Positions 26,174 to 35,777 of a DNA stretch of 64,000 bases are shown in pieces. Under the pieces are notes generated by a model that was not told the origin of the DNA, searched no databases, and was given only the letters and a program-made list of their open reading frames with translations. The DNA comes from an uncultured Flavobacteriaceae bacterium (GTDB lineage: Bacteria; Bacteroidota; Bacteroidia; Flavobacteriales; Flavobacteriaceae). Each line of letters begins with the position of its first letter. The first letter of the stretch is position 1. Made by a program: the position numbers and the translations under genes. Where the stretch lies: assembly GCA_947495135.1 (NCBI GenBank), contig CANLXN010000007.1:1-64000 (forward strand). Reading direction: 5' to 3'.

Positions 26174-27299
26174 GATTTTAGCAGTCCTTTTTATTTTATT
26201 AGGAATGAAAGCCTCATCACAAAACGATGGGGCTTTGGCTATTGGAGACAGTTTGTACGCACTAGGAAACTATCAGAAAGCCATTAAATCTTATCAAAAA
26301 AATAAAAATTTGAATTTTAAAATAGCAAAGACCTATGAAACTATTGGGGACTACGATCAAGCTCTTAGCTACTACCATAAGACACTTTTGTTAAACCCAA
26401 ACGCACAAATCGCTAAATATAACTACGGCAGACTCCTCTTAGAAACTACTGGTTATGCCAAGGCGGATAGTGTTTTTAGGGAATTGGAAAAAACCAATCC
26501 TACAAACCCTAATTTTCCTTACTATTTAGGTCTTGTAAAGGAAGCACAAAACGATTCATTAGCCATAGAGGATTATACCCGAGCCTTCACCATTGATTCA
26601 AACTATGTGAATGCAGCCTATAAATTAGCCAAAGATTTGGTTAAAAAACGCCAGTTTAATAAGGCCTCTATGCTTATCGAAAAAGGATTGAGCTTGAATG
26701 CCAAGAGCATTCGGTTTTTAAATTTAAAAGCGTTGTCATTTTTTTACACCGAGAATTATCACGAAAGTGTTACTACATATCAACAATTAATTGATCTCAG
26801 AGTATCGAATGTTCAACTGCATGAAAATTTGGGAGAGAGCTTCTCTAAGACCATGCGTTTTGAAAAAGCCATTGAGCAATACACAGTTTTAATTAATAAA
26901 TACAGTGATAAGAATCCAACATGGCATTACCGTTTGGCGAATGCTTATATGGCGCTGCGCTATTTGGACAAGGCTAAGCGGCATTTGGAGATTGCACTAG
27001 TTTTAAAGAGACCCTCTGTAGAAGCCGAGTATAATTCACTAGCACTTATTTATGGCAGGGAAAAGGATTATAAATCCCAAATGGAAGCCTTGAAAAAGGT
27101 AATTCGGGAGAATCCGAAAAATCAACAGGCTCATTACTTTTTGGCAACTACTGCCGACAATTACTTTAAAGACAAAAAGGTTGTTTTAACGTATTACGAA
27201 AAGTATTTAAAACAATTTGGGACAAATGCACGCTTTAGTGAGTTGGTAAAACAGCGAATCAAAGATCTAAAAGTAGGACTACACTTTTCGGAGGATTAA
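26166..27299 (+). CDS. Exported TPR-repeat protein
   Basis: The protein has 377 residues with signal peptide MNKILAVLFILLGMKASS. About eight to nine TPR units fill the rest (YQKAIKSYQKNKNLNFKIAK; GDYDQALSYYHKTLLLNPNA; KDYKSQMEALKKVIRENPKN). Its start overlaps the M56 gene by 8 bp, so it is co-translated with it. It probably acts as a periplasmic scaffold for the BlaI/M56 sensing system, but no partner is proven. Confidence 0.85.
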   Translation: MNKILAVLFILLGMKASSQNDGALAIGDSLYALGNYQKAIKSYQKNKNLNFKIAKTYETIGDYDQALSYYHKTLLLNPNAQIAKYNYGRLLLETTGYAKADSVFRELEKTNPTNPNFPYYLGLVKEAQNDSLAIEDYTRAFTIDSNYVNAAYKLAKDLVKKRQFNKASMLIEKGLSLNAKSIRFLNLKALSFFYTENYHESVTTYQQLIDLRVSNVQLHENLGESFSKTMRFEKAIEQYTVLINKYSDKNPTWHYRLANAYMALRYLDKAKRHLEIALVLKRPSVEAEYNSLALIYGREKDYKSQMEALKKVIRENPKNQQAHYFLATTADNYFKDKKVVLTYYEKYLKQFGTNARFSELVKQRIKDLKVGLHFSED

Positions 27300-27371
27300 C
27301 AGCTATTTCGGCTGTTATTGTTATTTAAGGATTGCATTAATTGTTGTATTTTTCAGTTTTAATTGGCACTA

Positions 27372-27863
27372 ATGAGAATCCTCACGTATCTTTTTATCTT
27401 AGCTGGACTGGTCTCTTCCTGCCAATTTTTTGATACCGAGAAAATTTCGTCTGAAACTTTTTACGAGGAAGAATTTAAATCTATTGATTGGGAGAATGTT
27501 GATAGGTACCCCGCTTTTCCGGTATGTGAGCAGTTTACAGAAAAGGAAATGCAAAAAGAATGCTTCGAAAACACACTAAGCCAACATGTGTATGCTTCCA
27601 TTGGCTCTAGGAATATGATCACTAATAGAGATTTAAACGATACTGTTTACGTCGTATTTGGTATTTCAAAGGATGGAGTGGTAGCCACTAAAGAGGTAAG
27701 AATTGATTCAACACTTGTAAAAAACATCCCGTTACTAAAAGGATGGCTGGAATATAGCATCGATTCTTTACCAGAATCTGCTCCTGCGTACAAAAGGGGG
27801 ATTCCAGTAGAAACTCAATTTATACTGCCAGTAATCCTAAAAACGGAGCGTTCTACAAATTGA
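27372..27863 (+). CDS. Predicted lipoprotein with TonB_C-like domain
   Basis: The ATG at 27372 gives 163 residues with a lipobox (ILAGLVSSC); an in-frame TTG nine bases earlier is less likely. The mature part carries YPAFPVCEQFTEKEMQKECF, which parallels the VPTFPGCEGM...RKCF segment of the M56 protein two genes upstream, including both cysteines. It ends with a strand like the TonB C-terminal domain (VETQFILPVILK). It may compete with, or bind, the M56 C-terminal domain. A weak hairpin (AACAGC/GCTGTT, 27298-27316) separates it from the TPR gene. Confidence 0.75.
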   Translation: MRILTYLFILAGLVSSCQFFDTEKISSETFYEEEFKSIDWENVDRYPAFPVCEQFTEKEMQKECFENTLSQHVYASIGSRNMITNRDLNDTVYVVFGISKDGVVATKEVRIDSTLVKNIPLLKGWLEYSIDSLPESAPAYKRGIPVETQFILPVILKTERSTN

Positions 27864-28728
27864 ACTTATAACCCAAGGTGAAATCTACAGAGAAATCGTC
27901 GCTGCTGTTCTCTAAATTAAGCGCGAACATATCGTTGTAGGCAAAAGTTAAAAAACCATTCCCAAGTGCGATATCTGCCCCAAGACCTAAACCAAAAGGT
28001 GCTTGAAATTCACTGCCAGATCCAGAGAAAGCATCTTCTGGATCACCATCTCCGTTAGGATCAGGGATATCGCTTTTTTGATAGGTGTAAGCAGCAATTT
28101 TAGTGTTTACAAATACATCTATTCGCTGGGTTTTTATGAATTTGAAGCGATAGTTCAGAGATAATTGTGTGTTGGAAACATCGTGCTCGCTATTGGCAAA
28201 TAATTGCCTAAACTGTAACACGAGACTATGCCTTTTAAGTTTTACTTCATCGATAATTTCAAGGTCAAGCCCCGCTTGAGGTAGAAAACTATTTTGTGGG
28301 TTTGGGAAATACACATAGTTCGACATTCCTGCAAAGATTCCTAATCGGGCTTTTAATGCTACCGACTCTTGTCCAGCATCAAAAGTGGGATCGGCTGTCT
28401 TATTGTAATCATTAAAAAAACCGCGAAGGCTGCTGAGCGTAAGTTTTACTTGATCAACCGGAATAGGATGATCTGAGGTTTGAGTTGCCAAAGTTGCTTT
28501 GTATTCTTCTTGATATCCATCTGCTCCTTTGGAATTGATCAATTCTTGAATATCGCTACCTTTCATAGCAAAATAGCGGTATTCACCGTCTACAATGTTC
28601 CACAAAAGAGTAAGTGTACCTTCAACTTCGGTATTTAAGGAATATGTTTCTCCATTTACACTGTAGTCCTTTTGTGCAAACAGATTTAAGGTGCATAAAA
28701 ATGCAAAAAGTAGTATGAGCCGTTTCAT
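27853..28728 (-). CDS. Exported protein, possible outer-membrane beta-barrel, unknown function
   Basis: The protein has 291 residues with signal peptide MKRLILLFAFLCTLNLFAQ. The first part (about 20-110) resembles a small beta domain, and the rest consists of alternating amphipathic strands (LSLNYRFKFIKTQRIDVFVN; FSVDFTLGYKFNL at the C-terminus, with terminal aromatic-Asn-Leu). This suggests a small outer-membrane barrel. No family recognised. A DPNGDGDPED segment may be a calcium-binding loop. The 3' end overlaps the convergent lipoprotein gene by 11 bp. Confidence 0.7.
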   Translation of the reverse strand: MKRLILLFAFLCTLNLFAQKDYSVNGETYSLNTEVEGTLTLLWNIVDGEYRYFAMKGSDIQELINSKGADGYQEEYKATLATQTSDHPIPVDQVKLTLSSLRGFFNDYNKTADPTFDAGQESVALKARLGIFAGMSNYVYFPNPQNSFLPQAGLDLEIIDEVKLKRHSLVLQFRQLFANSEHDVSNTQLSLNYRFKFIKTQRIDVFVNTKIAAYTYQKSDIPDPNGDGDPEDAFSGSGSEFQAPFGLGLGADIALGNGFLTFAYNDMFALNLENSSDDFSVDFTLGYKFNL

Positions 28729-28777
28729 AGGTTATAGATTTGGTTCTCTAAAGGTAAAAAAATTATTGGATTAGCCT

Positions 28778-29902
28778 CTATTTGTGAAAACTACGATCTT
28801 TCCAAACATATGTTCCTTTAAAACTATTCATCACAACCCATGTCGAAACGAATGGATAAATTAAACTACTCAGTAGATATCCACCAATAGAAAAAGGAGT
28901 TTTAAAAAACGAGGCAGCGGTGGTCATTACCAGTACGTCAAGTACTATTTTATGTAAAATAAAGGCAGTGTAAATCTGATAATTATCTGGATCGATAATA
29001 GTAGCTACAAGGCAGGCAATGAGCAATATATTCATGAAAAACACGATTACACCTAGTACTTTTGCAAAAAGACTTTGTTGTTGTGTAGTTTTGGAAGCCC
29101 ATCTAATTCGTTGTTCGATAACGTCTTTCCAAGAAACCTCAGCTTTAGTTAACACAGCAGCCTCCTTATTTTTTAGGTAGTAAACTTGCTTCGGAAATTT
29201 TCGATGCGTTTTTTCCATCAGAAAAATATCATCTCCGCTAGCGATATGGTCGTTTCCTTCATAACCGCCAATTTCTAGAAACACCGATTTTTCATAACCT
29301 AGATTTGCTCCATTCGAAAGTAGAGGCTTATTCCAGCCAAAACTTCCCATAGTTGCCGCCTGTAGGCTAAGGCCATCAAAAAATTGAAAATTTGCAACCA
29401 ACGACCTTTCTTTTGGATAGATTACTGGTCCGCAAATCATTTTTGGATTTTTCTGCTGAATAAATTGATCGTATACTTTTAACCACTTTGGAGGCAATTT
29501 GCAGTCGGCGTCCGTTGTCAAGATCCACTGGTGATTAGCTTGAGGTATCGCAGTAACAATCGCATCCTTTTTAGGGGATCCTGAAATTCTCTTATTCTGA
29601 AATATTCGCAATTTGAAACGAAGGTCGTCCATATCTCTTTGCAGCAATTCTAACGAACCATCATTAGATTCGTCATCGACCAATATAACTTCAAAAAGGT
29701 CTAAAGGGTACTCTTGTGTGGCAATCGACTCTAGCAAGTTGGGTAGATTATCTCGTTCATTTCGGAAAGGAACTACAATGGAAAATTTAGTTCTAGGCTC
29801 CATCTTAACCAACTTCACCGAAGCAAGTTTTGTGGTTCCAACTAGAATCCATCCCATTGCAAGGAGGTATAGAAAGAGCACTGTGAAGAGAAGAATCATC
29901 AT
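28778..29902 (-). CDS. Family 2 glycosyltransferase, membrane-bound
   Basis: The protein has 374 residues. An N-terminal transmembrane helix (1-20) is followed by a GT-A fold: FSIVVPFRNERDNL, EVILVDDESNDGS, a metal-binding TTDADC and the QRIRW motif expected of processive or single-transfer GT2 enzymes. C-terminal hydrophobic segments lie at about 287-370. The start overlaps the stop of the LPG-synthase-like gene (TAATG on this strand), so they form a two-gene operon. Together they could build and flip a glycolipid. The sugar and acceptor are unknown. Confidence 0.88.
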   Translation of the reverse strand: MMILLFTVLFLYLLAMGWILVGTTKLASVKLVKMEPRTKFSIVVPFRNERDNLPNLLESIATQEYPLDLFEVILVDDESNDGSLELLQRDMDDLRFKLRIFQNKRISGSPKKDAIVTAIPQANHQWILTTDADCKLPPKWLKVYDQFIQQKNPKMICGPVIYPKERSLVANFQFFDGLSLQAATMGSFGWNKPLLSNGANLGYEKSVFLEIGGYEGNDHIASGDDIFLMEKTHRKFPKQVYYLKNKEAAVLTKAEVSWKDVIEQRIRWASKTTQQQSLFAKVLGVIVFFMNILLIACLVATIIDPDNYQIYTAFILHKIVLDVLVMTTAASFFKTPFSIGGYLLSSLIYPFVSTWVVMNSFKGTYVWKDRSFHK

Positions 29903-30846
29903 TATTTGCGCGGATTATAAGTGGCTACATAAAAACTTCCCCAAAGGGCAGGAGCAACAAAATTGAGTAACCACATACTAAATACAGTACACAAGACGGG
30001 CCATTCTGGTATTCCTGCCAGGGTAAAGAGCCAAACAGCAATTCCTCCTTTGATCACTACGTCAAAAACAAAAATAGTGGGTACAACCGAAGCCAATAGG
30101 TACATGGCGAATATAATTGGAGCGCCAGCCCAGACCGAAATTTCAGCTCCGTAAAATTTCAGAAGTAGAAAAAACAAAGAACTGAATAATAAATATCTGA
30201 TCATGGAATAAGTGGCAACCTTCAGTTTTATTGAAATAGATATTTTTTTAAAATACGCACCTACTTTGGCAATAGTTAAACCTTTTAGTAGAAGTTGTTT
30301 TTCCTTAAAAACATAGCCAAGAATTCCAAAGAGTATGAGTCCAGTAACTAAGACAACAACTTTCCAAACCGATAGTGATAGGTTGAGATTGGTGATTACG
30401 TAAAACAATCCGATGAACCCAAAAATAAGGGTGATGCCCATCTGCATGAGGTTAGAAAAAAAATTGAGTAAGAGAACTTGTTTGCGTTTTTCCTTTTCAA
30501 AGAAATAGGCTTTTGCTCCGTATTCTCCAATCCTGTTGGGAGTTGCCAGAGAAACGGTAAGTGAGGCCAAACTTTGTTTGCTAGCTTCAACGAAAGAGAG
30601 CTGCTCGATGGGTGATATAACCGCCTTCCATTTTAGAATTTCGAATCCCCAATTAGCCGCAGCTAGTAAAATGAATACCGCAATTAAACTAGGATCTTTA
30701 GAGCGTAGTGTTTGCCAGAATTGATTGAATGAGATAGCGTCCTCCCCAGTTAATTTCAGCAGAATGTAGCCAAAAGTGAGGCTAAGTATCAAAACCTTTA
30801 GGGCAATCAACCCATATTGCTTAGATTTGTGGGAAAGGGGTGTCAT
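29902..30846 (-). CDS. Lysylphosphatidylglycerol synthase-like transmembrane protein (UPF0104)
   Basis: The ATG at 30846 gives 314 residues; a longer ORF would overlap the ruvC start region. It is a polytopic membrane protein with about eight helices. Motifs SLTVSLATPNRIGEYGAKAY and the later PTIFVFDVVIKGGIAVW are typical of the PF03706 membrane domain found in MprF flippases and in stand-alone Bacteroidota proteins. No aminoacyl-transferase domain is attached, so a flippase-like role is more likely than lipid lysylation. It is co-transcribed with a GT2 gene and divergent from ruvC by 57 bp. Confidence 0.85.
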   Translation of the reverse strand: MTPLSHKSKQYGLIALKVLILSLTFGYILLKLTGEDAISFNQFWQTLRSKDPSLIAVFILLAAANWGFEILKWKAVISPIEQLSFVEASKQSLASLTVSLATPNRIGEYGAKAYFFEKEKRKQVLLLNFFSNLMQMGITLIFGFIGLFYVITNLNLSLSVWKVVVLVTGLILFGILGYVFKEKQLLLKGLTIAKVGAYFKKISISIKLKVATYSMIRYLLFSSLFFLLLKFYGAEISVWAGAPIIFAMYLLASVVPTIFVFDVVIKGGIAVWLFTLAGIPEWPVLCTVFSMWLLNFVAPALWGSFYVATYNPRK

Positions 30847-30903
30847 CGCGGCTAAATTACTATAAATTATAGACGTCGGTTGAAGGGCACAGCACAACTT
30901 CTC

Positions 30904-31458
30904 ATGAAAACAGAAAAAATTATCTTAGGAATCGATCCCGGAACCACTATTATGGGGTTCGGACTCATAAAAGTAGTGGGTAAAAAAATGCAGTTCTTGC
31001 AGCTTAATGAGCTTCAATTGTCGAAATACGATAATCACTATGTACGCCTAAAGCATATTTTTGAACGTACCATAGAACTCATCGATTCTTTTCACCCAGA
31101 CGAAATTGCCATTGAGGCGCCTTTTTTTGGAAAGAACGTTCAATCCATGCTCAAGTTAGGAAGAGCTCAAGGAGTTGCAATGGCGGCTGGACTTTCAAGA
31201 GATATTCCCATCACCGAATATTCTCCAAAAAAAATAAAAATGGCCATTACCGGGAGTGGTAATGCAAGCAAGGAACAAGTGGCGAAAATGCTACAGAGTA
31301 CACTCGGCTTAAAAGAACTTCCTAAAAATCTAGATAGTACAGATGGTTTGGCTGCCGCGGTTTGTCACTTTTACAATTCTGGTAGAGTCGAAGTAGGCAA
31401 AAGCTATACCGGTTGGGCCGCTTTTGTGAAACAGAACGAGAAACGGGTGAAGAAGTAG
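30904..31458 (+). CDS. ruvC: Crossover junction endodeoxyribonuclease RuvC
   Basis: The ATG at 30904 gives 184 residues, close to the usual length for RuvC. The four acidic catalytic residues are visible: D11 in LGIDPGT, E71 in AIEAPFFG, and D144 and D147 in LDSTDGLAAA. RuvC cuts Holliday junctions as a dimer during recombination together with RuvAB. No ruvA or ruvB is adjacent. An earlier in-frame ATG at 30880 would overlap the divergent gene's leader and adds no conserved sequence. Confidence 0.97.
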   Translation: MKTEKIILGIDPGTTIMGFGLIKVVGKKMQFLQLNELQLSKYDNHYVRLKHIFERTIELIDSFHPDEIAIEAPFFGKNVQSMLKLGRAQGVAMAAGLSRDIPITEYSPKKIKMAITGSGNASKEQVAKMLQSTLGLKELPKNLDSTDGLAAAVCHFYNSGRVEVGKSYTGWAAFVKQNEKRVKK

Positions 31459-31564
31459 GCGGTATTCAGTGTTCAGTGGCAGTAGAAGTAAACAGGATGT
31501 GGTATGTTGATGATCTGCCAATTTGAATAAATTTAAACGCACCACTTAAAACTTAAAACTAAAA

Positions 31565-32695
31565 ATGGGAATCTACATCCACATACCATTCTGCAAACAG
31601 GCCTGTCACTATTGTGACTTTCACTTTTCTACATCTTTAAAAAAGAAGCAAAATTTGGTGGATGCCCTTTGCAAAGAGTTGGTGCTTCGGAAGGGAGAAT
31701 TGCCCGGAGAGGTCCAGACTATTTATTTCGGTGGAGGGACACCTAGTTTGTTGAACGGTGCCGAACTGGAACAGATTTTTAAGACCATTCGTTCCAATTA
31801 TAACATTTCCGAAGACCCTGAAATTACCTTAGAGGCCAATCCAGACGATATGAGTGAGGAACTTATGGAGGAATTGGCTAACTCGTCTATTAACAGATTG
31901 AGTATTGGTGTTCAATCCTTTTTTGAGGAAGATTTGAAGTTGATGAACAGAGCTCACAATGCGAATGAAGCAACTGATTGCATTAAGACCGCCCGAAAAT
32001 ACTTTGACAATTTGAGTATTGACCTCATTTACGGAATTCCAAAAATGAGTAATGAGCGTTGGTTGCAAAATCTTCAAATAGCACTGGAACTCGATATTCC
32101 GCATATTTCTTGTTATGCGCTTACAGTGGAACCAAAAACAGCTTTAAAGAATTTTATTGAAAAGGGAATTATACCGCCCGTAGAGGATGAAGTGGCTCAA
32201 GAACATCATAAATTATTGGTAGAAATGACCAATGAGGCTGGTTTTGATAATTATGAGTTCTCCAATTTTGGGAAACCAGGATTCTATTCGAAGAATAACA
32301 TGGCTTATTGGCAAGGGAAACCGTACTTGGGAATTGGTCCTTCTGCGCATAGTTACGATGGCAACAGACGTACCTGGAATGTCGCCAATAATGCAAAGTA
32401 TATGAAGGAAATTACGTTGGGTGAGCTTCCTTTAGAACGAGAGACGCTTTCAAATAAAGACAAATACAATGAGTATGTAATGACTCGCCTTCGCACCATG
32501 TGGGGCGTTTCTTTGGATGAGGTTGAAAACACCTTTGGAAAAAAGTATCTGGAATACCTCCTCCAGCAAGCAGATGAACACTTGTGCGAAAACCGACTTA
32601 TACTCGAAAAAGATCATTTAAAAGTAACCTCGGAAGGCAAGTTCTTAAGCGATGGGATCGCGTCCGATCTATTTTTAATTGAGTTAGGATCTTAG
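31565..32695 (+). CDS. hemW: Haem chaperone HemW (radical SAM)
   Basis: The protein has 376 residues. The radical SAM cluster motif is C10-x3-C14-x2-C17 with the HemW-type extra Cys-free aromatic FHF after it, following MGIYIHIPF. YFGGGTPSLL, the SIGVQSF motif and LIYGIPKM are all present, as in HemW. HemW binds haem and helps insert it; it lacks true coproporphyrinogen dehydrogenase activity. The upstream gap holds degenerate TTCAGT and AAACTTAAA repeats just before the ATG. Confidence 0.93.
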   Translation: MGIYIHIPFCKQACHYCDFHFSTSLKKKQNLVDALCKELVLRKGELPGEVQTIYFGGGTPSLLNGAELEQIFKTIRSNYNISEDPEITLEANPDDMSEELMEELANSSINRLSIGVQSFFEEDLKLMNRAHNANEATDCIKTARKYFDNLSIDLIYGIPKMSNERWLQNLQIALELDIPHISCYALTVEPKTALKNFIEKGIIPPVEDEVAQEHHKLLVEMTNEAGFDNYEFSNFGKPGFYSKNNMAYWQGKPYLGIGPSAHSYDGNRRTWNVANNAKYMKEITLGELPLERETLSNKDKYNEYVMTRLRTMWGVSLDEVENTFGKKYLEYLLQQADEHLCENRLILEKDHLKVTSEGKFLSDGIASDLFLIELGS

Positions 32696-32772
32696 TTGAG
32701 CTTGATCATTTTTTAACAGTCTATCCTCCTCGTACTGCTCTCCATAACAAGCTATTGTCGTATTTTAGTGCT

Positions 32773-33558
32773 ATGAAAGCAAAATACGATCTCATTGGCA
32801 AAGAGTACAATGCTACAAGAAGAGCCGACCCCTATCTTTTTAGCAGAATGCTTCATCATCTCGCCCCTTCTTCCCATGGAAAGTATTTGGATATTGGCTG
32901 CGGAACCGGAAATTACACCAAGGAATTTGATAAAAAGGGAATACAGTTTATTGGAGTAGATCCTTCTTCTGAAATGTTAGAAAAGGCAGACGACGGTAAC
33001 AATAACATACATTGGATGCAAGGCAGTGCTGAAAATATTGACGCTCCTTCTGAAAGTTTTGAAGGAGCAGTTGCTAGTTTAACCATGCATCATTGGACCA
33101 ATTTGCATCAGGGGTTTTCTTCGCTATATCGTGTTATTAAGGACAATGGTAGGCTGGTCTTGTTTACGGCTACTCCAAAACAAATGGAAGGTTATTGGTT
33201 ACATCATTATTTTCCAAAAATGATGAAAGACTCTATGTTAGTCATGCCGTCACTGGAATTAATTGAAAGTGGGTTAAGCGGAAATAATTTTCAGATTGTC
33301 AAGCGGGAGTTGTATGATATAAAACCAGACTTACAGGACTTGTTTTTGTATTCTGGCAAATTTGAACCTAAGAAGTATTTCAATGAACAGATTAGAAATG
33401 GAATTTCCTCCTTTTCTGCGGTGGCCAATGCCAAAGAAGTAGAATCTGGACTAGCGCGAATGAAAAAAGATGTGTCTACGGGTGAGATCGAAAAAGTGAT
33501 GAAATTGTACGAAAACGATCTGGGAGACTATCTGTTTTTAGTGGCTGAAAAAAAGTAG
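32773..33558 (+). CDS. Class I SAM-dependent methyltransferase
   Basis: The ATG at 32773 gives 261 residues. The SAM-binding motif is YLDIGCGTGNYT, with an acidic strand-2 end in FIGVDPSSEML and SAENIDAPSESF before the motif AVASLTMHHW. This is the common UbiE/methyltransferase-11 type of fold. The substrate is not identifiable. It has no clear operon partners. Confidence 0.88.
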   Translation: MKAKYDLIGKEYNATRRADPYLFSRMLHHLAPSSHGKYLDIGCGTGNYTKEFDKKGIQFIGVDPSSEMLEKADDGNNNIHWMQGSAENIDAPSESFEGAVASLTMHHWTNLHQGFSSLYRVIKDNGRLVLFTATPKQMEGYWLHHYFPKMMKDSMLVMPSLELIESGLSGNNFQIVKRELYDIKPDLQDLFLYSGKFEPKKYFNEQIRNGISSFSAVANAKEVESGLARMKKDVSTGEIEKVMKLYENDLGDYLFLVAEKK

Positions 33559-33604
33559 TGCTTCCTTCCCAATTAAACGTTTTGTAATGGATTGGACCTA
33601 CTTG

Positions 33605-33635
33605 TTGATGAACCTTTTGTGGGCTCTTATTTTTG
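33605..33635 (+). promoter_or_regulatory. Candidate promoter upstream of the LRR gene
   Basis: TTG (33605-33607) and TATTTTTG (33628-33635) are separated by 20 nt, matching the Bacteroidota TTG-N17-23-TANNTTTG pattern. The leader to the ATG at 33755 would be about 110 nt. Confidence 0.45.
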
Positions 33636-33754
33636 ACCCATTAAGTCTAACTAATTTTAAGAGTTTCAAAAGTTAATTTAGTTAACACCACGGGGACCAA
33701 ATTTATCCGCCTAATTGTAGCAAGCAAAACGATTTTCAATTAAATTAGCACCCT

Positions 33755-34834
33755 ATGAAAAAAATGATCGTTCTACTCTGTATTCTTTGTTCGTCGCTTT
33801 CAATTGCTCAAATAGTATCTATCCCAGATCCTAATTTCAAAAGTGCTCTCTTGGAAAATAATATTGTAATAGACACCAATGGTGATGGAGAAATACAAGT
33901 CACAGAGGCGGAAGCAACTACTTTTATAAATGTAAGTGGTTGGTTTCAAGAAAATAACGAGATTAGTAGTCTTGTAGGGTTGGAAGCATTTGTAAATCTA
34001 ACAAGTTTTTCTGCTTCGTACAACCTTCTTACCGAGGTCGATTTTACTGCAAACACCCAGCTGGAGAGTTTGTCCTTAAACGATAATTTAATTGCCGAAC
34101 TTGATTTGAGTATGTTGCCTAATCTAACCAATCTGAGTCTCATTCGCAATGACATAGCGTCTCTAGATGTATCGAATAATTTAGCGCTTATAAGGGTAAA
34201 TGCCTTGGGTAATTCACTTACCGCTTTGGATGTTTCTCAAAATATTAATCTAGAAGATATAAATGTTACAGTCAATGATATTTCTACTATAGACTTGTCG
34301 AACAATCCACTTTTAGTCGAATTTCATTGTATAGGGAATAATTTTGAAACGCTCGATTTTAGTATGAATCCAAATTTCTCATTTGGTACATTCGATGGAA
34401 ACGATCAGTTAACGTATATCAATTTTAAGAACGGGACCAATGAATTTATCATATTACCAGAGTGCAGTTTTACGGATTTGCCCAACTTAGAATCTGTATG
34501 TCTAGATGACGAAAATTCGGAGCTAGCAGAAATGATTGCAAACCAAAATAGCCAAACCATCATTTTTACATCTAGTTGTATTTTAGGGTCGAATGATTTT
34601 TCGGTGATGGATGACATCGTTTTATTCCCAATTCCTTCTGAAGACCGACTTCATATTGAAGGTTCTGGACAATATGCAGTTCGAGTATATGGACTTAGTG
34701 GAAGATTATTGTTGGAAAAGCCGTCCAATAAGGTCTCTTATATTTCAATTTCTAGCCTTCCCGCTGGAATACATATTATGGAAATTAAAAATGAGCGTGG
34801 TGATACCACAGTTCGGAAAATAATCAAAATTTAA
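33755..34834 (+). CDS. Leucine-rich-repeat protein with T9SS type A signal
   Basis: The protein has 359 residues: signal peptide (ending SIAQ), then IPDPNFKSALLENNIVIDTN, the conserved opening of many flavobacterial LRR proteins, with an EF-hand-like loop DTNGDGEIQ. Seven or so LRR units follow (SLSLNDNLIAELDLSMLPN; LNLEDINVTVNDISTIDLSN type). The C-terminus from about 280 is a type A sorting domain (VLFPIPSEDRLHIEG to RKIIKI). It is predicted to be a secreted or surface-attached binding protein. The ligand is unknown. Confidence 0.88.
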   Translation: MKKMIVLLCILCSSLSIAQIVSIPDPNFKSALLENNIVIDTNGDGEIQVTEAEATTFINVSGWFQENNEISSLVGLEAFVNLTSFSASYNLLTEVDFTANTQLESLSLNDNLIAELDLSMLPNLTNLSLIRNDIASLDVSNNLALIRVNALGNSLTALDVSQNINLEDINVTVNDISTIDLSNNPLLVEFHCIGNNFETLDFSMNPNFSFGTFDGNDQLTYINFKNGTNEFIILPECSFTDLPNLESVCLDDENSELAEMIANQNSQTIIFTSSCILGSNDFSVMDDIVLFPIPSEDRLHIEGSGQYAVRVYGLSGRLLLEKPSNKVSYISISSLPAGIHIMEIKNERGDTTVRKIIKI

Positions 34835-35019
34835 CGCTTACTTAAAAAACCACTTTTCTAATAGAATATTACTCTGAGAGCATGCGTAGAAGGTTTTCAG
34901 GAGTTAATAGATAGGCTTGAATTGCAGATTTTTATTATTGTGACGCTTGCCTAAGTTTTCTTCTTTTTTCAAGTCCGAACTCCTTCTAAATAAGATATTT
35001 TTTATTGTATCTTTCTCTA

Positions 35020-35766
35020 ATGAAAGCGACTTTTAAGATCAAACAATCACTTTTTACAGTAGATCTTTATAAACCCATAGATATATCCATTCCTTTGAGT
35101 GCTTCTTCAAAGAATCCTGAAGCTTGGTATTTGGACGAGCCTACTATCAAAGCAGTTCAGTTGGACGATTGGGTGGGGAGTGTAAAGAAAGGTGCTTCGG
35201 TCAATTTTAATTCTATTTGGTTCAATCCGCATGCGCATGGTACGCATACCGAATGTGTAGGCCATATTTCAGAAGAATTTCATTCGGTTAACAAAGCCTT
35301 GCAACGCTTTTTCTTTTTAGCCGAAGTGATTACGGTGGCACCAGAAAGGAATGGGAGTGATGAGGTTATTTCAGAAAAACAAATAACAGACGCTTTGAAA
35401 AGCAGGACGCCCGAAGCAGTTGTTATTAGAACACTTCCAAATACAGCTAGTAAAAAGTCGCGAAAATATTCGAATACCAATTGGCCCTATTTGGAAGAAG
35501 GGGCTGCACGGTTTTTACGGGAACAAGGGGTGGAACATTTGTTGATCGATTTGCCTTCAGTAGATAAAGAAAAAGACGACGGAAAGTTATTGGCACATAA
35601 GGCTTTTTGGAATTACCCTAAAAATACACGTCTGCAGGCTACCATTACTGAGTTTATATATGTGCCTACCAAAGTAAAGGACGGAAGCTATTTACTTAAC
35701 CTACAAATTGCACCTTTTGAGAATGATGCTACCCCTAGTAAGCCTGTGCTATATAAGTTTGTATAA
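35020..35766 (+). CDS. Cyclase family protein (kynurenine-formamidase-like fold)
   Basis: The ATG at 35020 gives 248 residues. The signature HAHGTHTECVGHI corresponds to the metal-binding HxGTHxDxPxH motif of PF04199, with Glu and Gly in place of the usual Asp and Pro. PF04199 includes kynurenine formamidase and metal-dependent cyclases. Neighbours give no tryptophan-pathway context, so the substrate is not assigned. The start of a small cysteine-rich gene follows 12 bp later. Confidence 0.82.
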   Translation: MKATFKIKQSLFTVDLYKPIDISIPLSASSKNPEAWYLDEPTIKAVQLDDWVGSVKKGASVNFNSIWFNPHAHGTHTECVGHISEEFHSVNKALQRFFFLAEVITVAPERNGSDEVISEKQITDALKSRTPEAVVIRTLPNTASKKSRKYSNTNWPYLEEGAARFLREQGVEHLLIDLPSVDKEKDDGKLLAHKAFWNYPKNTRLQATITEFIYVPTKVKDGSYLLNLQIAPFENDATPSKPVLYKFV

Positions 35767-35777
35767 TCTTTAATACT

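Noticed and set aside
24343-27299. Beta-lactam resistance locus
   Set aside because: BlaI and an M56 protein are present, but no beta-lactamase or penicillin-binding protein gene is nearby; such pairs are widespread in Bacteroidota with other roles.
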